NCBI RefSeq assembly: GCF_033100115.1
Contig: NZ_CP136910.1
Coordinates: 3,248,001 to 3,312,000 of the forward strand
Source of the DNA: Anaerocolumna sp. AGMB13020
GTDB taxonomy: Bacteria; Bacillota; Clostridia; Lachnospirales; Lachnospiraceae
Direction: 5' to 3'
DNA length: 64,000 bases
Shown here: positions 9,636-17,078 of the stretch, piece by piece
Layout: every line of letters begins with the position of its first letter
How positions within the stretch are numbered: position 1 is the first letter of the stretch
Notes under the pieces: generated by a model
The model's database searches: none
What the model was told of the DNA's origin: nothing
The model's input: only the letters and a program-made list of their open reading frames with translations
Translations under genes and position numbers: made by a program

Positions 9636-10162
9636 GCCTTCAGATCTTTGGTAAGCCACAAGGTCATCAGGGCAAGTGCCGATCCTAAAACAATACCTCC
9701 AAGAACATCGGTCGGATAATGGACAAACAGGTATAGTCTTGAAAAGCCAATAAGGGAAGCCAGAATGAGAAAAATGCTTCCGCTTTTTCTCTCTCTGGCA
9801 AACAGGATTACGGCTGCTGTAAAAGATGACATGGTATGACCGGAAGGAAAAGAATAAGAAAGGGGGGCCCTTATCAGGTCAGGATATCCTGTTAATCTGG
9901 TAAAGGGCCTTTCTCGTGCAAAAAGAGGTTTTAGTATACCGTCACATAACAAAAGCTCAAAGATCAGGGCAAGGGTGAGTATAATACCCCATTTGCGGTT
10001 CTTCTGCGATAAAACCAGTATAAGTGCAATGGAAAGCCAGACGAGAGAAGAGTTACCCAGACTGGTGATAAATATCATAAGTCTATCTGTAAAAGGAGTA
10101 TGTAAATGCTCTGCAATAAAATATAAAAGAGAATCGTCGAATTTTTGAATAATAGGAAACAT
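9632..10162 (-). CDS. PAP2-family membrane phosphatase
   Basis: The 176-residue integral membrane protein carries the three PAP2 signature motifs in order: KPLFARERP, SFPSGHTMSS and SRLYLFVHYPTDVLGG. The two motif histidines and the arginine are present, so it should be active. Such enzymes dephosphorylate lipid phosphates such as undecaprenyl pyrophosphate or phosphatidic acid on the outer face of the membrane. It is transcribed against its neighbours, between the PpiC lipoprotein gene and truA, and interrupts the otherwise conserved mfd-spoVT order. AGAGG lies upstream of the ATG. Confidence 0.85.
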   Translation of the reverse strand: MFPIIQKFDDSLLYFIAEHLHTPFTDRLMIFITSLGNSSLVWLSIALILVLSQKNRKWGIILTLALIFELLLCDGILKPLFARERPFTRLTGYPDLIRAPLSYSFPSGHTMSSFTAAVILFARERKSGSIFLILASLIGFSRLYLFVHYPTDVLGGIVLGSALALMTLWLTKDLKA

Positions 10163-10334
10163 AGGGACCTCTTAAACCAGGATATATTTATACAATATGA
10201 TAGCAGAATCCATATTATGCTGCAACAAAGGCAGCCAGAAACAGCTGGTTATTTCATCACATCTCATCTGCAGCGAATGCAGGGGTCATATTCCATCATG
10301 GGTTTGCTGTAGAGGAAAGGCAGGATATAAAGTT

Positions 10335-11120
10335 ATGGGTAACAGAAACATAAAGATGATAATTGCATATGACGGCAGCAGATATGCCGGATGGCAGAGA
10401 TTAAAGGAAGAGGGCGGTAAGCGTTCTGTCCAGGCAGTCATAGAAGAAGCCATATCTTTCGTCTTTAACGAACAAATAAAGATAATCGGATCCGGCAGGA
10501 CAGATAAAGGAGTTCATGCTCTCGGACAAGCAGCAAATTTCTTCTGTAAATGTCAGGCAGAGGTGAAGGATATGAAGAGCAATTTACAGAAAGTACTGCC
10601 GGAGGATATTGCTATCCTCTCGTTAGAGGAGGCATCCGAGGACTTTCACAGCAGAAAAAGTGCAATTTCCAAGACCTATGAATACCGGTTTGAAGCCAGT
10701 GAAATTCCCTCGGTATTTCTAAGAAAACAGGTATATGCCCTACAAAAAGAGCTGGATATCAATGAGATGGAAAGAGCAGCCGCCTTTCTTATAGGCACAC
10801 ATGATTTTCGGGGGTTTTCTTCAGAGAAAAGGGAGGAGTTCGATACCATTAGAAGAATTGACCGGATTTCTGTCATTGAGGCTGTTTCAAAACAGCATCA
10901 ACGGGAAATTAAAGAAATAAGACTTCTGATCACCGGCAGCGGCTTCCTTTATAACATGGTAAGAATTATTGCAGGAACGCTTCTGGAGGTCGGAGAACAT
11001 AAAAGAGCAGCCGAGGATGTAAAAGATATTCTTGCTAGCAGAAAAAGGGATACAGCTGGTATAACATTACCCCCGGAAGGCCTTTATCTAAAAGAAGTAG
11101 TGTACCGTAACGGCACATAA
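10335..11120 (+). CDS. truA: tRNA pseudouridine synthase A
   Basis: TruA converts U38-U40 of the tRNA anticodon stem-loop to pseudouridine. The 261-residue protein starts MGNRNIKMIIAYDGSRYAGW and carries the catalytic Asp57 in GRTDKGVHALGQ, then FHSRKSAISKTYEYRF, GTHDFRGFSS and FLYNMVRIIAGTLLEVG. The frame is open from 10197, but the upstream stretch is not TruA-like; the ATG at 10335 gives the usual length. It is divergent from the PAP2 gene. Confidence 0.93.
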   Translation: MGNRNIKMIIAYDGSRYAGWQRLKEEGGKRSVQAVIEEAISFVFNEQIKIIGSGRTDKGVHALGQAANFFCKCQAEVKDMKSNLQKVLPEDIAILSLEEASEDFHSRKSAISKTYEYRFEASEIPSVFLRKQVYALQKELDINEMERAAAFLIGTHDFRGFSSEKREEFDTIRRIDRISVIEAVSKQHQREIKEIRLLITGSGFLYNMVRIIAGTLLEVGEHKRAAEDVKDILASRKRDTAGITLPPEGLYLKEVVYRNGT

Positions 11121-11297
11121 TACCCGTATATACCTGGAAGCTCATCAATAAATGATGAAAAAAACCATTTAAGCCATTCTGTCGAAAATAAAATTCATGA
11201 TAAAATAATCCAACAGTGTATAATTTATTCCTTTTGACAAACAATAATAACCATAAGTACCACATTATGAATAGGATGCAAAATGGAGGAATAAAAT

Positions 11298-11846
11298 ATG
11301 AAAGCAACAGGAATCGTTAGAAGAATAGATGACTTGGGACGTGTGGTAGTGCCGAAGGAAATCCGCCGTACATTAAGAATCAGAGAAGGAGATCCTTTAG
11401 AAATCTTCACAGACAGAGAAGGCGAGATCATTCTGAAAAAATATTCTCCCATTGGAGAATTGGGACTATTCGCCAAGCAGTATGCTGATTCCCTTGCCCA
11501 GACAACAGGACATGTCATTGCCATATCTGACAAAGACCAGTTTGTGGCAGCCTCCGGCAGTATGAAGAGAGAACTTCTCTCTAAGGCCATAACACCTGAA
11601 TTGGAACGCGTAATCGAAGACAGAGAGAATCTGCTGGCTTCCAAGGAAGACAAGAATTTCGTGCACATTGTCGCTGATGATGATACAGAATACAGCTATC
11701 AGGTAATCTGGCCAATAATTAGTGAAGGCGATGCAATTGGTTCGGTGATACTGCTTACAAAAGACCCTAAAGTAAAATTTGGGGATGTGGAGAATAAACT
11801 GGCAAGTACTGCAGCTTACTTTTTAGGAAGACAGATGGAACAGTAA
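11298..11846 (+). CDS. spoVT: SpoVT, AbrB-family stage V sporulation regulator
   Basis: SpoVT is a forespore transcription factor that modulates sigma-G-dependent genes. The 182-residue length matches: a swapped-hairpin AbrB DNA-binding domain at residues 1-50 (MKATGIVRRIDDLGRVVVPK, then RTLRIREGDPLEIF) and a C-terminal GAF-like domain. Its place upstream of mazG-rqcP-yabP-yabQ-divIC is the same as in B. subtilis. ATGGAGGAATAAAAT precedes the ATG with GGAGG 8 nt away. An AT-rich 177-bp upstream region may hold a sigma-G promoter, but I cannot identify one with confidence. Confidence 0.95.
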   Translation: MKATGIVRRIDDLGRVVVPKEIRRTLRIREGDPLEIFTDREGEIILKKYSPIGELGLFAKQYADSLAQTTGHVIAISDKDQFVAASGSMKRELLSKAITPELERVIEDRENLLASKEDKNFVHIVADDDTEYSYQVIWPIISEGDAIGSVILLTKDPKVKFGDVENKLASTAAYFLGRQMEQ

Positions 11847-11855
11847 AATTTATAT

Positions 11856-11912
11856 GGCCGGTTAGTATAGAGAGTATGTGATTATTCTTCTATACTGACA
11901 GGCCTTATTTTT
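11856..11912 (+). terminator. Rho-independent terminator after spoVT
   Basis: GGCC plus GTTAGTATAG (11856-11871) pairs with CTATACTGAC plus GGCC (ending 11904), with a single bulge and a G-U pair. TTATTTTT follows. Confidence 0.85.
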
Positions 11913-12253
11913 AAAGTTCAAAAAGAATTTTTTTGTCCAGCAGCAGAAAGGAATAAACTGTTTTGTGAAAGCAGAAGTTATATATTATTATTATTAGTAT
12001 TCCTATCTGCGTAAAGCTCTTATTGAAAAGCAATTTAGGTTATAATTCTGATATACATTTCGTTCGCTTGAAGCAATTATTCTGCGTATATTTCGGCCTC
12101 TGGCTATGGGTTCTGTGAACTGCAGCAAGAAATTTCGTGACAACTATAAACCAATGTGGTAAATTTAGGTCAGGAAATGAGACAGTTTTATGGATGGCAG
12201 TTGACTGTAGGATAGCTGAAACATACAAGTGAGAATGAGAAAAGGAGTGAACC
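11913..12253 (+). other. Gene-free stretch before mazG
   Basis: This 341-bp AT-rich gap holds no convincing gene, repeat or structured RNA. It probably contains the mazG promoter; the only clear signal is the AAAGGAG ribosome-binding site directly before the mazG ATG. Confidence 0.5.
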
Positions 12254-12973
12254 ATGGATAAAAAGTACACCTTTGATGAATTTATGGATATTATCAGGTA
12301 TCTTAGAAGCGATAAAGGCTGTCCCTGGGACAGAAAACAGACCCATGAAAGTCTGGAACGATATATGTTGGAGGAAGCTTACGAAAGTGTTGAAGCAATC
12401 AGAAACGGCGACCTGGACAACCTATGCGAAGAACTTGGAGATGTACTCCTTCAGATAGCACTTCATGCCTCTATAGCAGAAGAAAAAGGGGAGTTTGGAA
12501 TTGAGGATATTATTACTGCAGAAAGTGAAAAGATGATAAGACGTCATCCCCATGTATTTGCCGATCAGGAGGTTATTGATGCTGGACAGGTGGTTAAGAA
12601 CTGGGATGAGATTAAAAAAGAGGAGAAAAATCAAAAAAGTACGGCAGATATTCTCCTAGATATTCCCAAGGCGTTGCCTGCTCTTGTAAGGGCGGAAAAG
12701 GCCATAAAGAAGGCCGGAAAAAAGGAAGAGGAGAATTCACCTTCCGAAGTCTTAAAAAGCCTTACAGAGAGCCTGATTCAGCTGGAAAAAGAGGTTGAAA
12801 AAGGTAAGAGGGAACATTTGGAAGATAATTTTGAAAATTTACTGTTTCATATAGTAAATTTGTCGGTGATTTTGCATTTAAATGCAGAAAATTCCTTGAC
12901 AAATGCCACTAATAAGTTTATAAATAGATTTGTAGATATCGAAGGACTTACTCAGAAAAAGCCACAAGTTTAA
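12254..12973 (+). CDS. mazG: MazG nucleoside triphosphate pyrophosphohydrolase
   Basis: MazG hydrolyses (d)NTPs to monophosphates and pyrophosphate and is considered a house-cleaning enzyme. The 239-residue protein has the N-terminal MazG metal site [18 protein letters not shown], then [11 protein letters not shown] and [19 protein letters not shown] (the EExxE and ExxD ligands), and a second, weaker domain with [20 protein letters not shown]. subtilis YabN has an extra N-terminal methylase-like domain that is absent here, so this is the short form. Confidence 0.93.
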   Translation: MDKKYTFDEFMDIIRYLRSDKGCPWDRKQTHESLERYMLEEAYESVEAIRNGDLDNLCEELGDVLLQIALHASIAEEKGEFGIEDIITAESEKMIRRHPHVFADQEVIDAGQVVKNWDEIKKEEKNQKSTADILLDIPKALPALVRAEKAIKKAGKKEEENSPSEVLKSLTESLIQLEKEVEKGKREHLEDNFENLLFHIVNLSVILHLNAENSLTNATNKFINRFVDIEGLTQKKPQV

Positions 12974-13068
12974 ACGATATAACCAATGCCAGAGGCATTG
13001 AAGAAATGAAAATAATCCTAACGGTTATTTTAACAAATATTAATTACTTTAGAGGAGGAGTTAAATCC

Positions 13069-13344
13069 ATGAACAAAGCCGAATTAGTTGCAGCTATTGC
13101 AGAGAAAACCGAATTATCCAAGAAGGATTCAGAGAAAGCATTAAAGGCTTTCATTGATGTTGTTACAGAAGAGCTTACAAAAGGTGAGAAAGTACAGTTA
13201 GTAGGTTTCGGAACTTTTGAAGTATCTGAAAGACCTGAAAGAACAGGAAGAAATCCTCAGACAAAAGAGGCTATAACAATCGCTGCATCTAAAGCTCCCA
13301 AGTTCAAAGCAGGAAAAGCTTTAAAGGATGTTATTAACGCATAG
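13069..13344 (+). CDS. hup: HU-type DNA-binding protein
   Basis: This is a histone-like nucleoid protein that bends and compacts DNA. The 91-residue protein starts [20 protein letters not shown] and contains the HU/IHF signature [20 protein letters not shown] and the C-terminal [13 protein letters not shown]. The frame is open 21 codons upstream, but AGAGGAGGAG stands just before the ATG at 13069 and that start gives the standard length. In many Clostridia hup sits between mazG and rqcP, as here. Confidence 0.95.
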   Translation: MNKAELVAAIAEKTELSKKDSEKALKAFIDVVTEELTKGEKVQLVGFGTFEVSERPERTGRNPQTKEAITIAASKAPKFKAGKALKDVINA

Positions 13345-13360
13345 GACGAGTTAATCAAAG

Positions 13361-13446
13361 GAAGCTGATCAGGAATCGTGTTCACCGTATGGATAAGTGT
13401 GCTGCTTAAAGATGGAGGGACAGATTTTGGGACAGCTTCTTTTTTT
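13361..13446 (+). terminator. Terminator after hup
   Basis: GAAGCTG (13361-13367) can pair with CAGCTTC (13433-13439), followed directly by a run of seven T. The loop is long (about 65 nt), so internal structure may matter or the arm may be a different one. Confidence 0.5.
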
Positions 13447-13477
13447 GACTTAAAATTTATGAAACAGAGAGGTATTT

Positions 13478-13720
13478 ATGAGACTGGATAAATTTCTGAA
13501 GGTATCAAGGCTGATTAAGCGAAGAACCATAGCAAATGAAGCGTGTGATGCCGGACGTGTAATGTTAAACGGAAAACCTGCCAAAGCATCGGCCAATGTG
13601 AAAGAGGGGGATATCATTGAAATCGGATTTGGCGGTAAGGCAGTTAAGGTTAAGGTGCTTAATGTACAGGAAACAGTGAGAAAAGACGATGCCAAAGACC
13701 TGTATGAATATATTGTCTGA
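13478..13720 (+). CDS. rqcP: RqcP (YabO), S4-domain ribosome quality control factor
   Basis: The 80-residue S4 RNA-binding protein (MRLDKFLKVSRLIKRRTIAN, then ACDAGRVMLNGKPAKASANVK, GDIIEIGF) belongs to the Hsp15/YabO family. In B. subtilis RqcP works with RqcH to add poly-alanine tails to peptides stuck on 50S subunits. The whole protein is essentially the S4 fold. It lies in the mazG-rqcP-yabP-yabQ-divIC order found in B. subtilis. Confidence 0.92.
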   Translation: MRLDKFLKVSRLIKRRTIANEACDAGRVMLNGKPAKASANVKEGDIIEIGFGGKAVKVKVLNVQETVRKDDAKDLYEYIV

Positions 13721-13780
13721 CACAAAATCAACAAATATAGAACTTGTACGTGGCAACAGCTACGATATAGGAATGAAATG

Positions 13781-13827
13781 AAAGGTCTTCTAATATACTG
13801 AAATAAAGTATATTAGGAGGCCTTTTT
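13781..13827 (+). promoter_or_regulatory. Long hairpin that buries the yabP ribosome-binding site
   Basis: Positions 13781-13799 pair with 13807-13825 over 19 consecutive base pairs (two of them G-U), with the 7-nt loop GAAATAA. The 3' arm contains AGGAGG (13815-13820), the only good Shine-Dalgarno for yabP, and ends in TTTTT immediately before the ATG at 13828. The structure could act as an intrinsic terminator between rqcP and yabP, as a translational block, or both. Confidence 0.8.
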
Positions 13828-14115
13828 ATGGAAGAGAAGCAGGGGTTACAGAAATTACATAAGGTCAGTTTAAATGCCAGAAGTCAGGCTATGATAACCG
13901 GGGTTAAAGATGTGTTGAGTTTTGATGCCGGAGAAGTACTCTTAGAGACCGAGCAGGGGATCTTAATGATCAGGGGGAATGAACTTCATGTAAACCGTTT
14001 GACCCTGGAAAAAGGTGAGGTAGACGTTGACGGGAAGATAGATAGTCTGACCTACTCAGATGCCGGCGGCTATGGAAAGTCCGGAGAGTCCCTGATCAGC
14101 AGACTGTTCAAATAA
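13828..14115 (+). CDS. yabP: Sporulation protein YabP
   Basis: YabP is a small spore-formation protein needed in many Firmicutes, of unknown biochemistry. The 95-residue protein has the typical core GVKDVLSFDAGEVLLETEQG followed by LMIRGNELHVNRL and EKGEVDVDGKIDSLTY. It precedes yabQ, with which it is functionally linked in B. subtilis. Its ribosome-binding site is inside a strong hairpin, so expression is likely conditional. Confidence 0.93.
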   Translation: MEEKQGLQKLHKVSLNARSQAMITGVKDVLSFDAGEVLLETEQGILMIRGNELHVNRLTLEKGEVDVDGKIDSLTYSDAGGYGKSGESLISRLFK

Positions 14116-14160
14116 GCAGAACGCTTAAGAAGCATAAGAAATTATATGGGAGCGAAGTAG

Positions 14161-14661
14161 ATGAATAGAGAGATATTGACTGAGCTTGAATTTTTTGGTA
14201 CCTGTTTGCTCTGGGGTGTTTACCTGTTAGTATTTTATGATGTGTTCCGCATTATCCGGAGAGTATTTCCCAGAGGAGCTATCCTGGTTGGGATAGAGGA
14301 CTTGCTGTATTGGACAGTCTCAAGCATTCTTATATTTCGCATGATGTATCAGCAGAATAACGGTATTATCAGGGGATTTGCCATTCTTGGTATTTTTCTT
14401 GGTATGCTTTTGTATCGCAATTTTTTAAGTGATCCCTTAGTTGATCTGATAGCAGGTTTCTTAAATAAGATCAAGGATACAATTTTTAAGGTTATCGGTC
14501 TGCTCTTGAAACCGTTTGTCCTGTTGGGACGCCTGATTGCCAAAGGATTCCGTAAAGTATTCAAACTATTTAAAATTATTTTTGCTAATTTACAAAAATT
14601 ATTGAAAAAGAATAAAGAATCGAGTAAAATAAGCCTATCTGATAAGGAAAAAGGTGGTTAA
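14161..14661 (+). CDS. yabQ: Spore cortex biosynthesis protein YabQ
   Basis: YabQ is a membrane protein required for spore cortex formation. The 166-residue protein has the family's N-terminus (MNREILTELEFFGTCLLWGV, YDVFRIIRRVFP, GIEDLLYWTVSSILIFRMMY, NNGIIRGFAILGIFLGMLLY) with about three or four membrane segments and a Lys-rich cytoplasmic tail. The stop codon is two nt before the divIC TTG start, so the two genes are likely translated from one message. Confidence 0.92.
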   Translation: MNREILTELEFFGTCLLWGVYLLVFYDVFRIIRRVFPRGAILVGIEDLLYWTVSSILIFRMMYQQNNGIIRGFAILGIFLGMLLYRNFLSDPLVDLIAGFLNKIKDTIFKVIGLLLKPFVLLGRLIAKGFRKVFKLFKIIFANLQKLLKKNKESSKISLSDKEKGG

Positions 14662-14663
14662 AT

Positions 14664-14963
14664 TTGAAGGGGCGGAATCATAGAAGGAAGAAAAGGCGGA
14701 CAGGCCTGTTTCTGACAGCAGTTATGGTATTGTCTATTTGCGCTATCGTAACTTATAAGCAGCAGTCCTTAGACCTGGCTGAAGCGAAAGCAGATGAGAA
14801 AATCGAACAGTTGAACAAACAGATCGAGGATGAGCAACAAAGAGCAGAGGACATAGAAGAAAAGAAAGCTTATGTCAAGACTAAGAAGTTTATTGAAGAA
14901 ATGGCAAGGGAAAAGTTCAATCTGGTTTACAAGGACGAGATTATTTTCAAATCTGAAGAGTAA
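14664..14963 (+). CDS. divIC: Septum formation protein DivIC/FtsB
   Basis: This is a bitopic cell-division protein that forms a complex with FtsL and DivIB at the septum. It is 99 residues long: short basic cytoplasmic N-terminus (RNHRRKKRRTGLF), one membrane helix (LTAVMVLSICAIVTY), a coiled coil rich in Glu/Gln and a C-terminal EMAREKFNLVYKDEIIF segment typical of the family. The start is TTG at 14664, with AAGGTGG 6 nt upstream. Confidence 0.92.
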   Translation: MKGRNHRRKKRRTGLFLTAVMVLSICAIVTYKQQSLDLAEAKADEKIEQLNKQIEDEQQRAEDIEEKKAYVKTKKFIEEMAREKFNLVYKDEIIFKSEE

Positions 14964-14966
14964 GCC

Positions 14967-14995
14967 TTGACAAAGTACCGGGCAGCGGTTATAAT
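14967..14995 (+). promoter_or_regulatory. Consensus sigma-A promoter for tRNA-Met
   Basis: TTGACA (14967-14972) and TATAAT (14990-14995) are separated by exactly 17 bp, a perfect consensus, 16 nt upstream of the mature tRNA. Confidence 0.92.
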
Positions 14996-15011
14996 GGTCT
15001 TCGTTGCTTTT

Positions 15012-15085
15012 GGCGAAGTAGCTCAGTTGGCTAGAGCATGCGGTTCATACCCGCAGTGTCGGCGGTTCAAATCCGTCCTTCGCTA
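15012..15085 (+). tRNA. tRNA-Met (CAT)
   Basis: A 74-nt cloverleaf is visible: the acceptor GGCGAAG pairs with CTTCGCT, the D-arm contains AGCTCAGTTGGCTAGAGC, the anticodon stem TGCGG/CCGCA encloses loop TTCATAC with anticodon CAT, and the T-arm contains GGTTCAAATCC. CCA is not encoded. Features fit an elongator tRNA-Met, in the same place between divIC and spoIIE as in B. subtilis. Confidence 0.95.
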
Positions 15086-15094
15086 TTAGATTTT

Positions 15095-15129
15095 AAGGGA
15101 TATATCGTTTATGATATATCCTTTTTTTT
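15095..15129 (+). terminator. Rho-independent terminator after tRNA-Met
   Basis: AAGGGATATATC (15095-15106) and GATATATCCTTT form a perfect stem with loop GTTTAT, followed by a run of T. Confidence 0.93.
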
Positions 15130-15149
15130 CGTCTAAGATAAGCCTTTCG

Positions 15150-15380
15150 CAAGGGGACGGCAAATTGCGCAGAACAGAAAAAACTCATGCTTCGATTCCA
15201 AGGCATAAGAATTCCTAATTCTCTGGCTATTTTATGCTGGACATAATCTAAAACTGATAACTCGCTGCGCTCAAACAATCAGTTTTAGATTATAGCACAA
15301 AATAGCCAGAGAAAAGGAATTCTAATGCCTTTCCATAGGCGCATTCGTTCTTTCTGTTCTGCACAATTTGCCTGAAATCT
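15150..15380 (+). repeat. Long palindromic element, copy 1 (subtype A, forward)
   Basis: A 215-bp imperfect palindrome at 15159-15373 (ends GGCAAATTG/CAATTTGCC) is flanked by AAGGGGACG on the left and TGAAATC on the right. The apex reads AACTCGCTGCGCTCAAAC. Arms pair in several helices separated by internal loops (one strand with GGAATCGAAGCATGAG on the complement, the other with GAACGAATGCGCC). Copy 2 (16344-16573) is the same element in reverse orientation, with matched substitutions in both arms. Confidence 0.9.
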
Positions 15381-15578
15381 ATGAGGAGAAGAACAGGAGG
15401 TACGTATTCGATTATTTTTGGTAGATACTTGTATTTAAAAGTTATAGTCTAAATTTTTTATGCCTTTACTTCTGGATAGAAAAGCTTTTTGAACTTGTAT
15501 GATTAACATGAAATTGGTATTATGAAAAAGATGGAAAACCAGGTGGATTAAACCTGAGTTATGGTAGGAGGTAGTTAA

Positions 15579-16154
15579 ATGGATTTTATTATCATACATG
15601 GTTCACCAGGTAATGGTAAGACGACGGTTGCTAAGGAAATACATAAACGGTTAGAAGGTCCCTGGTTTGAGTTTGGCTGGATTCCGGAGTTTACAAAGAA
15701 GAATCCGTACACTAATATATCGCAAAAAGAAGAGGAGCAGATGTCCTTTGAAAATCTTATATTGGTTTGTAAGAATTATTATAAGCATGGATTTGAAAAT
15801 GTGTTATTAACAGACCTGGATGATGTAAGGATGCTGGATATCCCTGAGGTTTTTAAGGATTATGATTATGTCATAGTTACACTATATTCTGAAGAGGATG
15901 CTGTTATCAAAGAACGTATTTTAACCAGAGATAATGGAAATGAATTTAGGGATTGGGAACAGTCACTGAATACGAACCGCCTGATAAGGAATAGAAGGGC
16001 TCTTCCTAATGAATATCTTATACGTTCGGACAACCATACTCCTGAGCAGATAGTAGATATGATTGCCGAAATTCTAAAGAATCATATTAAGACTGAGAGC
16101 TTTCACTTGGAGAAGTATGACAGAAGTGAATATTTTACCTATATTGAAGTTTGA
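15579..16154 (+). CDS. P-loop kinase-like protein
   Basis: The 191-residue protein has an N-terminal Walker A (IIHGSPGNGKTTVAKEI), an acidic Walker B-like stretch (ENVLLTDLDDVRML) and an Arg-rich lid-like segment (NTNRLIRNRRALPNEY), which fits small nucleotide- or metabolite-kinase folds of the AAA_33 kind. The substrate cannot be told. It starts at ATG 15579 with GTAGGAGG upstream. It lies between two inverted copies of a long palindromic element and splits the normal tRNA-Met to spoIIE neighbourhood, which suggests it was inserted there. Confidence 0.7.
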   Translation: MDFIIIHGSPGNGKTTVAKEIHKRLEGPWFEFGWIPEFTKKNPYTNISQKEEEQMSFENLILVCKNYYKHGFENVLLTDLDDVRMLDIPEVFKDYDYVIVTLYSEEDAVIKERILTRDNGNEFRDWEQSLNTNRLIRNRRALPNEYLIRSDNHTPEQIVDMIAEILKNHIKTESFHLEKYDRSEYFTYIEV

Positions 16155-16343
16155 AAATTTGTAATGATGTATCGTGAGGTAGCCTTGTTTTTAATATATA
16201 AAAATAGCCCGACAAATGGACGGTTCTATAAAATAGATTAGCGATTTGCAGAAAGCAGATTATTAATAACCTTTAAAGCACGCTGTAATTATTAAGATAT
16301 TTTTTAATGTAAAAACTGATTAGCCCGTCAAAGCCCTTCGCCT

Positions 16344-16573
16344 GATTTCAGGTGAATTGTACAAAAAAGAAAGAACGAATGCGCCTATGGAAAGGTATTA
16401 GAAGTCCTTTTCTCTGAAGATTTTGTGCTATCCTGTAAAACAGATTGTTTGAGCGAAGCGAGTTATCTGTTTTACAGGATGTCCAGCACAAAATATTCAG
16501 AGAATTAGGACTTCTTATACCTTGAAATCGAAGCATGAGTTCTTTCTTTTTTGTACAATTCACCGTCCCCTTG
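16344..16573 (-). repeat. Long palindromic element, copy 2 (subtype A, reverse)
   Basis: A 214-bp palindrome at 16351-16564 has ends GGTGAATTG/CAATTCACC, the left flank GATTTCA and the right flank GTCCCCTTG. Read on the other strand it aligns end to end with copy 1. The apex on the plus strand is GTTTGAGCGAAGCGAGTT. Helices differ from copy 1 by paired changes, for example the stem ATCCTGTAAAACAGAT/ATCTGTTTTACAGGAT replaces ATAATCTAAAACTGAT/ATCAGTTTTAGATTAT. Confidence 0.9.
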
Positions 16574-16802
16574 ACAAGCCCCCCTCTGACGCACTGGCTG
16601 ACAAACAGTCTTATCATTGCATTATGAAGTGATATTGTTGTAATTAATTACAGCTATTAGCCCGGTAGCCGCCGTTATGTTCAAATACATTCGGAGGTAT
16701 AGGGGGTATTTTTATGAAGCTGATTTATCTGACCTTAATCTGAATTTCTTAAACGTATTGAACTCTCTCTATTCGATTCTATCAGGCATCTGGCGGTTAT
16801 CC

Positions 16803-16868
16803 TGTCAAAAAGTTTTTGTATAGGAAGACTCATTTTTGACAAAGATTTTAGTTGGACATCCCTATAAT
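16803..16868 (+). promoter_or_regulatory. Spo0A-dependent type promoter of spoIIE
   Basis: TTGACA (16836-16841) and TATAAT (16863-16868) are separated by 21 bp instead of 17, the atypical spacing known for Spo0A~P-activated sigma-A promoters of spoIIE and spoIIG in B. subtilis. Candidate 0A boxes are TGTCAAAA at 16803-16810 and, on the other strand, TTTGTCAAAA overlapping the -35 (16835-16844). Confidence 0.75.
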
Positions 16869-17078
16869 ACAGGACTAAACGGACTGATTGTACAGAATAA
16901 GTGCGGTTGAACGGAAATTAGTACGGCTGAATTACTAAGTACAGTTGTATGAAATAAGTATAGCCAAACGATATACGTACAGTTGTAATGAAATACGGCT
17001 GAACAAGTACAGCTAATATACGGCAAAGAAATAAGCCGTCAGCAAACAGTCCTTAATTAGAGGGAGGAATTAAATTAG

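Larger units (their letters stand above)
16155..17078 (+). other. Long intergenic region before spoIIE
   Basis: These 924 bp carry no gene. They hold palindromic element copy 2, a Spo0A-type promoter for spoIIE (16836-16868) and a roughly 200-nt leader with degenerate repeats of TACAGTTG, AAATAAGTA and TACGGCTGAA (16900-17030). Confidence 0.6.

Noticed and set aside
11179..11185. TGTCGAA resembling a Spo0A box upstream of spoVT
   Set aside because: A single 7-nt match with no suitably spaced promoter; spoVT is a late forespore gene in Bacillus, so chance is more likely.
12040..12270. 76-codon reverse open frame upstream of mazG
   Set aside because: No ribosome-binding site, low protein-like composition, and it overlaps the mazG start.
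15093..15278. 61-codon reverse open frame over palindrome copy 1
   Set aside because: It lies inside the palindrome and tRNA terminator, has no ribosome-binding site, and its sequence follows from the repeat; a similar frame over copy 2 is rejected for the same reason.
15150..16573. Classical composite transposon
   Set aside because: No transposase or target-site duplication could be found, so only a neutral description as inverted palindromes is given.
16348..16617. 89-codon reverse open frame over palindrome copy 2
   Set aside because: It is a by-product of the repeat and not a protein-coding pattern.
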